Of a DNA stretch of 64,000 nt, positions 10,521-20,001 are shown in pieces. Origin of the DNA: Fuerstiella sp. GTDB lineage: Bacteria > Planctomycetota > Planctomycetia > Planctomycetales > Planctomycetaceae. Position 1 is the first letter of the stretch; every line of letters starts with the position of its first letter. The stretch lies in contig JAQWLN010000041.1 of NCBI GenBank assembly GCA_029247265.1, forward strand, positions 24,370 to 88,369. The letters are read 5' to 3'. The position numbers and the translations under genes are program-made. Under the pieces are notes generated by a model. The model was given only the letters and a program-made list of their open reading frames with translations, did no database searches and had not been told where the DNA came from.

Positions 10521-11699
10521 CTATTTGGCCCTGGACTTTTCCGCTGCGGAGTCGGCGGGGAATCTTTCGGCATAGATCGCACGAGATTCCGCACGAGATT
10601 CCCCCGACTCGAATCCCGTTGTCTCCGGCACAAAGCGAAATGCCTGACTACGGTCGCTCTTCGGATCAAAGCCGAAGTCGCGAGGGTCCCTGCCACGCAG
10701 ATGAATAGCGACGACAAGAGCAAGGTCGCCGATTTCAACGAGATAACCCGTTCTGTCGGACTTCCCAACCAGAATCCCAGTGTTCGAAAACAGAGACTCC
10801 AGCAACGGCAGATCCTGAACAGACCCCTGTTCGGCCAACAACATCAGAGCGGACAGTGGGTATGTGCCGCGAGCGGTCTTCAGTACCCTGCGAGCCAGTT
10901 CCGGCCCTTCGGGAATCTGATGCCGTCGGGCAAAGGACATAGGTACAGCCGGGGCAATACGTTCTCGTAGAATGTAGGCACCAGCAAGACGACTGAACGC
11001 CTTGCCCTGCTCTGGCGAACGAACCATATCCAGAAACTGTGGTTGCTGCAGCATCGCACTGATGCCCGTGGAACTGCCTCCCGGTAACCGAATTTTTCCG
11101 TTGCTTGCCAGTAGCAGCACGGCTGCATATGAGTCTACGGAAAACTGTTCGAATTTTTCTGAGTCCCGCCGCGTGGACTGAATCAATTCTGCAACCCGCG
11201 TTTGAATCTGTGATGGCAGATTCTTCGGTGAATTCATGGCTGTGCCAAACAGGCCGGCCTCAGACTTCAACAGGCGAAGATACAACTCAACCGATTCTCT
11301 GTCAGAGCCAACCAGGTTTGAAAATCGATCCCATTCCGGCAGCACCTTTGCATCTGCCGCGGTCAGCGTCTTCTGTAACTGTTTCATTTGCCCCGCAAAC
11401 GAATCACGTTCCAGGTCGCGTAGAATCGACTGAATCTGATCCTTCACGCCAGGAGTACTGGTTCGCTCGACTTCCCGCAAAGCAGGAATCGCAGCCATGC
11501 CACTTTTTCTGAGAGCAGCTCGAGCCGCTTTGCGAACCTTAAAACTTTCCGCTCCCAGGTCCATGATCAACTGCGGGACCGACTTCAGCCGCTCGACTTC
11601 CCCCTGATCTTCCTGGGCCGTCGATTCATTACAGATCGCCACAACAAGCAGCAAGGCTGTCAGGCAGACGGTTCGAGATTGATGAGGTAGGAAATACAT
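10521..11699 (-). CDS. Secreted HEAT-like repeat protein
   Basis: An exported protein of 392 residues with no recognised enzyme motif. A signal peptide (SRTVCLTALLLVVAICNESTAQ) is followed by a helical region, VPQLIMDLGAESFKVRKAAR and AIPALREVER, that resembles HEAT/armadillo repeats. The remainder is also mostly helical. The frame opens at 11759, but the ATG at 11699 begins directly before the signal peptide; no clear ribosome-binding site precedes it. The C-terminal tail is rich in Ser, Glu, Arg and Ala and probably disordered. It most likely mediates protein contacts at the periplasmic face, which is inference. Confidence 0.72.
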   Translation of the reverse strand: MYFLPHQSRTVCLTALLLVVAICNESTAQEDQGEVERLKSVPQLIMDLGAESFKVRKAARAALRKSGMAAIPALREVERTSTPGVKDQIQSILRDLERDSFAGQMKQLQKTLTAADAKVLPEWDRFSNLVGSDRESVELYLRLLKSEAGLFGTAMNSPKNLPSQIQTRVAELIQSTRRDSEKFEQFSVDSYAAVLLLASNGKIRLPGGSSTGISAMLQQPQFLDMVRSPEQGKAFSRLAGAYILRERIAPAVPMSFARRHQIPEGPELARRVLKTARGTYPLSALMLLAEQGSVQDLPLLESLFSNTGILVGKSDRTGYLVEIGDLALVVAIHLRGRDPRDFGFDPKSDRSQAFRFVPETTGFESGESRAESRAIYAERFPADSAAEKSRAK

Positions 11700-11927
11700 C
11701 GGAGGCAGGTTCAGCGCACTGAGGTGGCGTGTTTGTGTGAGGCAAGACGTGCTGATCATCGATATCTATCGCAATATCCCGCGTTTTCCGGCTATTGTTG
11801 GGCCATAAATCCCTGCAATTCTTCAGGCGAACCGTGCAAACCGGACAATCCGCAGTTTTCCACGCTTTTAACCGGGGCAGGCCCATTCGGAGCCTCGGCA
11901 ATGGAAGCGGTCGGCAGCATTCAATTT

Positions 11928-12764
11928 TCAGTCCGGACTGGGCAGTATGCCAGTAAAGCTGACCTGCGCAGGACCGGTCAGCCAGGTGCGGCCGGTATCG
12001 TCCATTCGCACCTTCAAACGTCCCCCCGGCAGACTGACGGTCACATCTGTATCTGCTGAACAATATCCGCGCTGAATTGCCGCTGCGACTGCAGCACAGG
12101 CTCCAGTGCCGCAGGCCAGTGTTTCTCCACTGCCGCGTTCCCAGACGCGAACCGTGATTTCGGTTGGTGACACCACCTGTACCCATTCCACGTTAGTACG
12201 ATCCGGGAAACGTGAATGCTTCTCGATTTCACCTCCCACGTGCCGTACCACGCGATCAGTCAATTCGTCAACAAAGACCACCGCATGTGGATTGCCAATC
12301 GATACCGGAGTGAACTCCACATCCGAATCGGCTGAGGGTAAACGGATACCTGCCAACTGTTCCAAATCAGCGGCGGCGTGCGACTGGCCCATTCCGACGG
12401 AAAAAACTCCGCCGTTGGTAGTTCGATCCAACTGCGCTGTTGTGACGGTCACCGTTCTGGACGCCGTCCGGATTTGACACGTCTCAAAGACTCGGTCCTG
12501 CAGTTCCATCCATAGTGCCACGCATCTGACACCGTTACCGCACATCGCACCTTCACTTCCGTCTGCATTCCACATGCGCATTTCAACATCAGCGTGTTCG
12601 ACCGGCGACATCATGATCAATCCGTCAGCCCCAATGCCAAAATTCCGGTTGCTGACCTTGCGCGCCAGCTGACCGGGAGACTGTGGCACAGCCGAAACAA
12701 ATGCGTCAATAAAGACATAGTCGTTGCCCGCTCCGTGCATCTTGATAAACGCGATTTCACTCAA
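11928..12764 (-). CDS. dapF: Diaminopimelate epimerase
   Basis: Converts LL- to meso-diaminopimelate in lysine and peptidoglycan-precursor synthesis in the cytoplasm. The start region FIKMHGAGNDYVFID and both catalytic cysteines, in GAMCGNGVRC (Cys75) and ETLACGTGACA (Cys218), are intact. I place the start at a TTG at 12764. AGGAAG lies about eight bases upstream, and the resulting 278 residues match the family length, while the upstream open frame to 12851 has no family similarity. Retention of this enzyme fits the peptidoglycan now known in planctomycetes. No other lysine gene is adjacent. Confidence 0.94.
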   Translation of the reverse strand: MSEIAFIKMHGAGNDYVFIDAFVSAVPQSPGQLARKVSNRNFGIGADGLIMMSPVEHADVEMRMWNADGSEGAMCGNGVRCVALWMELQDRVFETCQIRTASRTVTVTTAQLDRTTNGGVFSVGMGQSHAAADLEQLAGIRLPSADSDVEFTPVSIGNPHAVVFVDELTDRVVRHVGGEIEKHSRFPDRTNVEWVQVVSPTEITVRVWERGSGETLACGTGACAAVAAAIQRGYCSADTDVTVSLPGGRLKVRMDDTGRTWLTGPAQVSFTGILPSPD

Positions 12765-13627
12765 CGATCGTCTTCCTGTACTTTCACTCCGGCAGCGGAT
12801 GAGTATGCGAAAGTTACGCACGCAGTAAACGGCCGTATGGCCACTGAACATACCGCTGTGAATGGCAATTTGTCGTAAATAAAACCTCTGCCCGGATACG
12901 TCTCAGACGCTGAGGTGTTTTGTCTTCGAGTTCTCAGATTGGATCTGCCAACGTAGCACGCACAGTAGTGTCTCAGAATTTCCCGGTCGCACATCACCGA
13001 ACCGGACGTTTCAAGGAAACTATCGCGGAGCAAGCAGAACACCGGAAACTTTCACCGGCCGCATGGCACTCAACCGTTTAAGTCGCTTTCCGGTTGCGGA
13101 TCACGAATTTATCAATCAGAACCTTGAACAGCTTCGCATTCGGTTTTTACTCGAATCGGCCAGGAATGAAGAGGCATACGGCAAATCCGGGGGGGGGGGG
13201 AGTGGACGAACGGCCAGAACAGCAGGTCGACTGAAAAAGCACGGCGAGAACGTAAATTGCAGGGCCTGGCCGCAGCCTGGGCAGGAAATCGCGGGGGGCG
13301 GATGGCACGAGGCAGGTAAATCCCTCTCTGGTACGCTCGATTTTCCTTTTCCAACGGTTAGGCCGCACAACTTCGAACACAGTACGATTTTGCTCGTACG
13401 TCTCAGTGTTTCCGCCACAGGGCATTGTTATAAAAGCAGCGAACATAATCGGCGTTCCGGACGTCATCATGTGCAGGCATTGTTGCCTGACGCCCCCGGA
13501 ACTGTCCGAGCAGCGCCTTCGAGGCCTGGGCGCGGCCGGAACACACACGATACGGTGTATTAATTCATCGAACGACGCCAGACATTCCGACGTCGTTCCA
13601 TTCATGAAATAATTGCGAGTTCCCAAG
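12765..13627. other. 863-base stretch without a convincing gene, with a G12 tract
   Basis: This interval between divergent dapF and ilvE has only overlapping open frames with arginine-, proline- or glycine-rich translations and no family similarity. A run of 12 G lies at 13189-13200. Promoters for both flanking genes must lie here, but no convincing -35/-10 pair was identified. Confidence 0.5.
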
Positions 13628-14485
13628 ATGTCTTTGCAGATTTATCTGTCAGGAAAACTGGTTCCACAGGAACAGGCTGTCGTCAGTGTATTTGATCACG
13701 GACTGCTGTACGGAGACGGCGTTTTTGAAGGAATTCGGGTCTACGGCAGCAAGGTGTTTCTGGAGCAGGAACACATTGATCGACTGTACGAAAGCGCATT
13801 ATCGATTCGTCTGGAAATCCCGCTGACGCCGGATCAGATGATTAAGGCCGTTCGAGATACTGTTGCCGCGAACAATATTACGAACGGTTATGTGCGTCTT
13901 GTGGTGACTCGTGGTGCAGGCACGCTGGGCATCGATCCGCAACGGACCAGTAACCCCCAGGTGATCGTCATCGCCGATTCGATTTCTCTTTATCCCCAGG
14001 AACTGTACGACAACGGACTGAAGCTGATTACGGCCAGCACGATTCGCAATCACTCCGCGGCACTCAGCCCGCGCATCAAATCGCTGAATTATCTGAATAA
14101 TATCCTGGCCAAGATCGAAGGCACGGATGCAGGTACGGTCGAAGCTTTGATGCTGAACCACAAAGGCGAAGTCGCCGAATGTACGGGCGACAACATCTTC
14201 ATCGTAAAAAACGGTGTGCTGAAGACCCCACCACCAGAGGCCGGTATCCTGGAAGGACTCACACGGAACGCCGTCATTGGACTCGCTCGAAGTGCAGGTA
14301 TCGAGGTCCAGGAAGTGCCGCTTGTGCGGCACGACATATTCACAGCCGACGAGTGTTTTCTGACCGGGACCGCCGCAGAAGTCATCGCCGCTGTCAGCCT
14401 TGACGGCCGTACCATAGGTACTGGAAAACCGGGACCGGTAACCGACGACCTGCTGGAACGCTTCCGCAATCTGACAACGGCCTGA
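13628..14485 (+). CDS. ilvE: Branched-chain amino acid aminotransferase
   Basis: A class IV PLP aminotransferase of 285 residues that transfers the amino group between glutamate and branched-chain 2-oxo acids in Val/Leu/Ile synthesis. The family signatures are present: VFDHGLLYGDGVFEGIR near residues 21-37, the PLP lysine in PRIKSLNYLNNIL (Lys151), and EVAECTGDNIFIV with TRNAV in the C-terminal half. The ATG at 13628 is chosen over a TTG at 13613 because IlvE homologues start at this point. D-amino-acid transaminase or aminodeoxychorismate lyase share the fold, but the sequence is best explained as IlvE. Confidence 0.92.
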   Translation: MSLQIYLSGKLVPQEQAVVSVFDHGLLYGDGVFEGIRVYGSKVFLEQEHIDRLYESALSIRLEIPLTPDQMIKAVRDTVAANNITNGYVRLVVTRGAGTLGIDPQRTSNPQVIVIADSISLYPQELYDNGLKLITASTIRNHSAALSPRIKSLNYLNNILAKIEGTDAGTVEALMLNHKGEVAECTGDNIFIVKNGVLKTPPPEAGILEGLTRNAVIGLARSAGIEVQEVPLVRHDIFTADECFLTGTAAEVIAAVSLDGRTIGTGKPGPVTDDLLERFRNLTTA

Positions 14486-14611
14486 GGCGGGAGGTCTGCC
14501 AGCCAGAGCGAACTGCCGCTCGGATCCGAACACGAATGCTCACATCAGTCAGAAACATTTCAACCAGATCTTCAAGAACCGCTGAAGTCGCCGGTGCCGG
14601 CGAGGAAACAG

Positions 14612-15790
14612 ATGCCACGTAACCGCGATCTTTTTGACGATTCCACGATGACCTTCGGCGAACACCTCGAGGTATTGCGTGTTCACGTCTGGAAGGCGCT
14701 CGTGGGTCTGGTGATCGGCGTCATCGCTGCACTGTTCTTCGGTGATAAGATCATCGGTGTTCTGCGTCAGCCGATCGACGACGCACTACGCCGTAACAAC
14801 CAGCCCGTCGCTGAAGATGATCTGGGTGGAATGGACTTCACGGGGTTTGTGGAGCAACTGTTTTCTGAAAAAGAGGAAGAAGAAGAACCTCCCGAAGTCG
14901 TCATGGAACCGGCGCTCGCTGAGAATGAACTGGTCGTCGAAGTTCCGCTGGAAAGTCTTCGTAACGCCATCATGGCCGCAGTTCCGGGGATCGCGATCGA
15001 CGTACCTCAACCGGATGAGCCGGAGCCGAATGCCAGTGATTCTGAACCTGCAGCGGGCGAAGGCAATGCCACAACAGATACGGGCGATGCTGCAGCAGAC
15101 GAGAGCGATACCGCAGCAGACGAAAATGACGTGGCACAGGCAGCCGATGAAATTTCGGTGCCTCTGGTTCTGAAGTCCGAAGAAATTGCACTCTTCAAAA
15201 GGACGGCCGATCGCTTCAACAGGCCGGTGACCTACAAGGTTGAAGAGGCGTTCATGACGTATATCAAGATCAGCATGGTGGCTGGCTTTGTTCTGACGTC
15301 ACCGTGGGTCTTCTATCAGATCTGGCTGTTCGTTGCGGCGGGGCTGTTCCCCAGCGAACGAAAACACGTCTACATCTACCTGCCGATGAGCCTCGGGCTT
15401 TTTCTGGCAGGTGCCATTTTCTGTTACTTCCTGGTCTTTCCAATCGTGCTGGATTTCCTGATCAGCTTCAACAAGTGGCTGGGCATCGAAATCCAGCCGC
15501 GCTTGTCCGAATACATCAGTCTGGCATTGATGCTGCCAGTCATGTTTGGCATCAGCTTTCAGCTGCCGCTGGTGATGCTGTTCCTTGAACGGATCGGAAT
15601 CATGACGGTTAAGGGATATTCGGAAAACTGGCGGATGGCGATACTGGTTATCTCCATCGCATCGATGCTGCTCACGCCGTCCGACCCTCAAAGCATGCTG
15701 TTGATGATGTTTCCGCTGATCATTCTTTACGTCGCCGGCATTCAGCTGTGCAAGTTCAGCCCCAGCACATCGACCGATCCGCTGGCATAA
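14612..15790 (+). CDS. tatC: Twin-arginine translocase subunit TatC with acidic insert
   Basis: The signal-recognising membrane subunit of the Tat exporter, which moves folded proteins across the inner membrane. The start MTFGEHLEVLR contains the conserved cytoplasmic Glu20. The EAFMTYIKI segment (Glu212 region) and the SPWVFYQIWLFVAAGLFPSE helix are family hallmarks, and six helices are visible. At 392 residues it is far longer than the usual roughly 250. The extra length is a roughly 130-residue Glu/Asp/Ala-rich segment (about residues 65-200) in the first periplasmic loop. GAGG lies before the ATG at 14612, favouring it over the GTG at 14594. Local Tat substrates include the DUF1501 and NHL-type proteins in this window. 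Confidence 0.93.
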   Translation: MPRNRDLFDDSTMTFGEHLEVLRVHVWKALVGLVIGVIAALFFGDKIIGVLRQPIDDALRRNNQPVAEDDLGGMDFTGFVEQLFSEKEEEEEPPEVVMEPALAENELVVEVPLESLRNAIMAAVPGIAIDVPQPDEPEPNASDSEPAAGEGNATTDTGDAAADESDTAADENDVAQAADEISVPLVLKSEEIALFKRTADRFNRPVTYKVEEAFMTYIKISMVAGFVLTSPWVFYQIWLFVAAGLFPSERKHVYIYLPMSLGLFLAGAIFCYFLVFPIVLDFLISFNKWLGIEIQPRLSEYISLALMLPVMFGISFQLPLVMLFLERIGIMTVKGYSENWRMAILVISIASMLLTPSDPQSMLLMMFPLIILYVAGIQLCKFSPSTSTDPLA

Positions 15791-15849
15791 CCCTGTGCCT
15801 GGCCCCGGATGGGCCTGCCCCTTTTCTCTAACGCTCCGGTGACCTGGTC

Positions 15850-16797
15850 ATGAGAGAATTGATTCTTGCAGACCCGATGCCCGGACTTTTCGACGAACTG
15901 TCGGATGGGCGTTTCGAATTGCGGCCGCTGGAACCGGCGTCTGATTCGGATTGTGCGGAAGCAGTCGCCATCGTGGCTTACAGCCATCCAACCGTTGACG
16001 GTCCGCTGCTGGACCGGTGTCCCAATGTCAAAATTGTCAGCAATCATGGTGTGGGCGTGGATCACATCGACGTCACCGCAGCTCAGCAGCGAGGCGTGCT
16101 GGTTGGAAATACGCCGGGCTGTCTGGACGCGGCCACGGCGGACATGACAATGGCTTTGATGCTGTCGGTGGCACGCAACATTGTGATCGGTGATCACTTT
16201 GCCCGCAGTTCTGAGTTCACACATTACGATCCGTCAATTCTGATTGGGCAGGAAGTGACCGGCAGCACACTCGGGATCGTCGGCATGGGACGCATCGGGG
16301 TTCAGGTCGCTCGGCGGGCCAGAGCCTTCGACATGAAGATCCTTTATCACAACCGCAACCGTCGTCCGGACATCGAGGACTCACTTGGCGTTGAATTCGC
16401 CCCTCTAAACGAACTGCTTGGCGAATCCGATTTCGTAACATTGAACTGCCCGTTGACCGAACAGACTCACGGACTAATCGGGGCTGCGGAATTCAGGCAG
16501 ATGAAACAGTCCGGCATTCTGATCAACATGGCACGAGGACCAGTCGTTCAAACGGATGCACTTTACGAAGCGCTGACAACGAATCGGATCACTGCGGCCG
16601 GACTGGACGTCACGGACCCCGAACCGCTGCCGCGAGATCATCCGTTGCTGCAGCTGAACAACGTCATCATCGCCCCGCACCTGGGCAGCGCGTCCAATGT
16701 CACTCGACGGCGCATGATGCAGATTACGGTCGACAATCTGATCGCGGCGCTGGACGGCACCCCATTACCACACGAAGTGATCACGGAAAACCGATAA
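15850..16797 (+). CDS. D-2-hydroxyacid dehydrogenase
   Basis: A cytoplasmic NAD(P)-dependent oxidoreductase of 315 residues of the phosphoglycerate/glyoxylate-hydroxypyruvate reductase family. The Rossmann motif is in LGIVGMGRIGVQVARR. The substrate-site pattern follows, with NMARGPVVQTDAL (Arg), a Glu in DPEP and the catalytic His in IAPHLGSAS. The N-terminal SNHGVGVDHIDV is also typical. No ACT regulatory domain is present, so it is not a classical SerA of the long type. The substrate is uncertain. Its 3' end overlaps that of the convergent kptA gene by 17 bases. Confidence 0.9.
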   Translation: MRELILADPMPGLFDELSDGRFELRPLEPASDSDCAEAVAIVAYSHPTVDGPLLDRCPNVKIVSNHGVGVDHIDVTAAQQRGVLVGNTPGCLDAATADMTMALMLSVARNIVIGDHFARSSEFTHYDPSILIGQEVTGSTLGIVGMGRIGVQVARRARAFDMKILYHNRNRRPDIEDSLGVEFAPLNELLGESDFVTLNCPLTEQTHGLIGAAEFRQMKQSGILINMARGPVVQTDALYEALTTNRITAAGLDVTDPEPLPRDHPLLQLNNVIIAPHLGSASNVTRRRMMQITVDNLIAALDGTPLPHEVITENR

Positions 16798-17326
16798 AAT
16801 CCGGGGGTACGTGGTCCGTCAGCCATACGTTGTTGGACGTGACGAAGAATTGCTGGCCACCCTTGTGCATCGCGAGTGACCGGATGACAAGCACAATCGG
16901 TTTTCCGCGACGCTGTCCAACGGAACTGGCAACTGCCCTGTCCGCATGCAGGTGTACGTGATGTCGCTGCTGTCTTAGAAGGCCCTTGCGACGGATGGCG
17001 TCAACGAATTTCTCCGGCGTTCCGTGGTAGAGAATTTCAGGCCGAGTTTTCGGTGTGTACCCAAGATCTACACCGACCGAATGGCCCTGCCTGGCCCTGA
17101 TACGATGTCCGCCTTCGTCGAATTCAAACCGCCCTTTGTCGTTTTCGCGCACGACAGTCTGTAACTCTGCGAAGGATATCCGCCGCTCATTTGCAGCGAG
17201 CCCGATCAGCAGGTCGTTAACTGCAACCCATCCGGACTTATCTAGTGAAAGACCGGCAACGTCCGGCTGATGCCGCAGCACCAGACTCAGGAATTTGCTG
17301 ATGCATTTCTGTTCCTGAGCATTCAT
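16781..17326 (-). CDS. kptA: RNA 2'-phosphotransferase KptA/Tpt1
   Basis: A 181-residue enzyme that transfers an internal RNA 2'-phosphate to NAD+, giving ADP-ribose 1'',2''-cyclic phosphate. The four signature residues are visible: Arg18-His19 in LVLRHQP, the Arg cluster with RIRARQGHS (residues 75-83), and LYHGT (99-103). A His-rich HHVHLH strand (122-127) follows. In fungi the enzyme finishes tRNA splicing. Bacteria lack that pathway, so its role here is unknown. Its start overlaps the stop of the upstream ligase gene as ATGA, indicating translational coupling. Confidence 0.93.
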   Translation of the reverse strand: MNAQEQKCISKFLSLVLRHQPDVAGLSLDKSGWVAVNDLLIGLAANERRISFAELQTVVRENDKGRFEFDEGGHRIRARQGHSVGVDLGYTPKTRPEILYHGTPEKFVDAIRRKGLLRQQRHHVHLHADRAVASSVGQRRGKPIVLVIRSLAMHKGGQQFFVTSNNVWLTDHVPPDFIGFP

Positions 17327-18441
17327 ATGCGCCAGTCATTCGCAGCAATCATCCGGCGGACAACTTCTTTCCGACTGCCTGTTTCTTCAAAGTACTTAAG
17401 CTGTTGTTTCGCTCCGGCGTTTGCCGGCAGTGAACGAACGGACTGCAGTTCGTCAGCGCAGTCGAGCTCATCGGCCATTGGCTGCAGCTGATCGACCAGT
17501 TCGCTGGCCACTCTGGCAACAGACCGCTGCTGAAAATCCTGTGTGCTGACCAGTTCGGCGTCAGACCCGTAACGGGTGGCCCGCCACTTGTTCTGCTGAA
17601 CCATCATGGGATGGTATTCTGACTGAAACGTACCTTCGTCAATTTCACGCGAAATCGCCTGAACCAGACACTGCACAAGCGCCGTGATCGCCAGCACGTG
17701 ATCCAGGCTCGCCGGCATATCACAGACTCGCACTTCAACCGTACCGAAATTGTGATGCGGACGAATGTCCCACCAGATTTCACGAATGCTGTTGATGAAC
17801 CCGGTGTTGACCAGGTGATTGATCAGCCACACATATTCCGACCAGTTGCGCATCAGGTGTGGCAGTCCTGCAGTCGGCAGACCTTCCATAATTTTTGAAC
17901 GGTTCGAATGCAGTCCGGTGTTACGACCTTCCCAGAACGGCGAGTTGGACGACAACGACAACAGCAGCGGCAGGTACTTCATCATCCTTTCACAAACCAT
18001 GATGGCTTTGTCACCGGTTTCGACACCGACGTGGACATGCAGGCCAAACGTGACCAGTCGGCGAGCAACATCCTGCATCAGCTCGACCAGGCGATGATAT
18101 CGGTCGTCGGCTGTGACTTTCTGATCTCGCCAGGACGAGAACGGATGAGAACCGGCCCAGAACAGTTTCAGCCCGAGAGATTCCGCCGCCCCATCGACAA
18201 GAGCCAGCTTTCCCCGCAAATCCGCACCGGCATCGCGCACGGTGTTGCAGACACCTGTGTTGATCTCAAGGTAACTTTGCATCAGCTCCGGCTTGATTGC
18301 ATCTCGCAGTTCGGCCGGTAACGCCTTCAGGACGCCTTCGATACGGTTCGCCAGTTCCATCGTTTCGACATCGACCAGCTGCAACTCGATCTCGACACCG
18401 ATGGTCGGTCTTTGATTGGGCGTGAACAGAAGCTGTGACAT
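17323..18441 (-). CDS. GCS2-type carboxylate-amine ligase (YbdK family)
   Basis: An ATP-dependent ligase of 372 residues in the glutamate-cysteine ligase 2 family. It carries the ATP/Mg-binding strand TIGVEIELQLVD at residues 13-24, YLEINTGVCNT, and LHVHVGVETGD, all hallmarks of YbdK-like proteins. Family members make gamma-glutamyl-type bonds, sometimes only weakly with cysteine, so the true substrate is uncertain. There is no glutathione synthetase gene nearby. It is co-transcribed with kptA through an ATGA overlap. Confidence 0.9.
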   Translation of the reverse strand: MSQLLFTPNQRPTIGVEIELQLVDVETMELANRIEGVLKALPAELRDAIKPELMQSYLEINTGVCNTVRDAGADLRGKLALVDGAAESLGLKLFWAGSHPFSSWRDQKVTADDRYHRLVELMQDVARRLVTFGLHVHVGVETGDKAIMVCERMMKYLPLLLSLSSNSPFWEGRNTGLHSNRSKIMEGLPTAGLPHLMRNWSEYVWLINHLVNTGFINSIREIWWDIRPHHNFGTVEVRVCDMPASLDHVLAITALVQCLVQAISREIDEGTFQSEYHPMMVQQNKWRATRYGSDAELVSTQDFQQRSVARVASELVDQLQPMADELDCADELQSVRSLPANAGAKQQLKYFEETGSRKEVVRRMIAANDWRI

Positions 18442-18534
18442 GGGTTCCGACTGCCTCTTCGAGATTAAAAAAGAATCTGGTGAAAGGAATGTCAGCGCTG
18501 GACGAAGACCGCGTACAGACCTTCACCCTGTTTA

Positions 18535-19767
18535 TCATTTCGTCATCAGCTGCAGAATCGCCCGCGCCAAAATTCGAACACCAAATGCGATGGCCGATTC
18601 GTCAATGTCAAAGACCGGAGAATGCAGATGGGGCCACGGTTGAGACGTGGCACAGCCAAGACGCATCTGCGATCCGCTACAATGGTCCAGATACATCGCA
18701 AAGTCCTCACCGCCCATACTGGGTCTGTCCAGAAGAACAATGTCCCTGTCGCGAATAACCTGCCGCGCAGAAATTTCAATCGCCGATGTTTCGTGAGCGG
18801 AATTAATAACTGATCCCAGCGGGTGGCGAAAGTCGACATCGACGCTGTTGCCGGTCGCAGTCGCGATGCTTTGACTGATATCGTTGATTCGCTGCATCAG
18901 CCGCTCGCGGCCCTCGGCATCTGTTGTGCGCAGCGTTCCGGCGATGCTGACTTCGTCCGGAATCACGTTTGACGTATGACCGCCGTTAATCTGGCAAACC
19001 GTAAAGACAGAGGCGTCCCGAACATCGGCCTGGCGAGGCAGCATCTGATACAGGTTGGACGTCAGCATCGCCGCAGCCTGAATAGGATCTGTCGTACTGT
19101 GCGGCCGCGCAGCATGGCCGCCTCTGCCGGAAACGGTGATGAAAACTTCGTCAACACAGGCCGTGAAAACACCATACCGCAGGCCGAGCTGCCCGGCCAG
19201 CAGATTGGGCTCCACATGGACGCCCAGAATCGATCTGACGCCGGCCAGCATACCGTCTTCAATCATCCACGCTGCGCCGTCGCATGTTTCTTCGGCCGCC
19301 TGAAACAGAAAACGAATGCGCCCTGACGGCACATCGACGGACCTGGAATTCCCCAGATGCGTCAACACTTCAGCCACACCCAGTACAATCGTCGTGTGCA
19401 CGTCGTGCCCACATGCATGCGCCAGTCCGTCCTTGATGGACGCGTAACCAACATCTTTCCGATCGGACATCCTGAGCGCATCGATATCAGCACGAATGGC
19501 GATCGCTGGTGTTTCGATCGTGGCATCGCCAAACAGCAGATCACCGACCACGCCAACCCCGCGTTCCGGAATAAAAGCGGGAATGCCAAGGCTCTTCAAG
19601 CGCTCACAGACAGAATGACTGGTCTCAGTTTCTTCGCCACTGGCTTCCGGGGCGCAGTGACGTTCCCGCCGATAAGCCGTCCATGCAGCCTGGTGCTCAT
19701 CGGCAAATGCGTCGATGGCGGATTCCGCATCCTGCGAGTGCAGTCGTCGATCACTGTCCGTGGGCAT
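18535..19767 (-). CDS. M20D-family amidohydrolase
   Basis: A metal-dependent amidohydrolase of the aminoacylase/hippurate hydrolase type, 410 residues. The zinc-site pattern is visible: Asp in AIRADIDALRM, HACGHDVHT (residues 117-125), and the Glu pair in FLFQAAEETCDGA (159-160). The C-terminal GGEDFAMYLDH supplies a late metal ligand. The dimerisation domain contains SGRGGHAARPH. The frame is open to 19905. I prefer the ATG at 19767, though the ATG at 19821 is possible. It probably removes an acyl group from an N-acyl amino acid in the cytoplasm. The specific substrate is unknown. Confidence 0.9.
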   Translation of the reverse strand: MPTDSDRRLHSQDAESAIDAFADEHQAAWTAYRRERHCAPEASGEETETSHSVCERLKSLGIPAFIPERGVGVVGDLLFGDATIETPAIAIRADIDALRMSDRKDVGYASIKDGLAHACGHDVHTTIVLGVAEVLTHLGNSRSVDVPSGRIRFLFQAAEETCDGAAWMIEDGMLAGVRSILGVHVEPNLLAGQLGLRYGVFTACVDEVFITVSGRGGHAARPHSTTDPIQAAAMLTSNLYQMLPRQADVRDASVFTVCQINGGHTSNVIPDEVSIAGTLRTTDAEGRERLMQRINDISQSIATATGNSVDVDFRHPLGSVINSAHETSAIEISARQVIRDRDIVLLDRPSMGGEDFAMYLDHCSGSQMRLGCATSQPWPHLHSPVFDIDESAIAFGVRILARAILQLMTK

Positions 19768-20001
19768 ATGTTTCTGATTCCATCGGCAGACAGGCGGGAA
19801 CAACGGCTGACTGTACGTCATTTCGGTTAACACGAGCAAGCGCGTGGCACGCAGGATGCCTCGACCGCACTGACTGAGTCGCAGAACGCGAGTGAAAAAA
19901 TGCAATCAGCGGGATTTCCGGGATTCCATGTAGAATGCGGCCACAGCAGGCATTGAGCGATGCATCCACCATCCCCGCAATGATCGATTGGCCCCACATC
20001 T

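Noticed and set aside
13063..13563. An open frame of 166 codons in the dapF-ilvE interval.
   Set aside because: It has an irregular composition, crosses the G12 tract, has no good ribosome-binding site and shows no family similarity.
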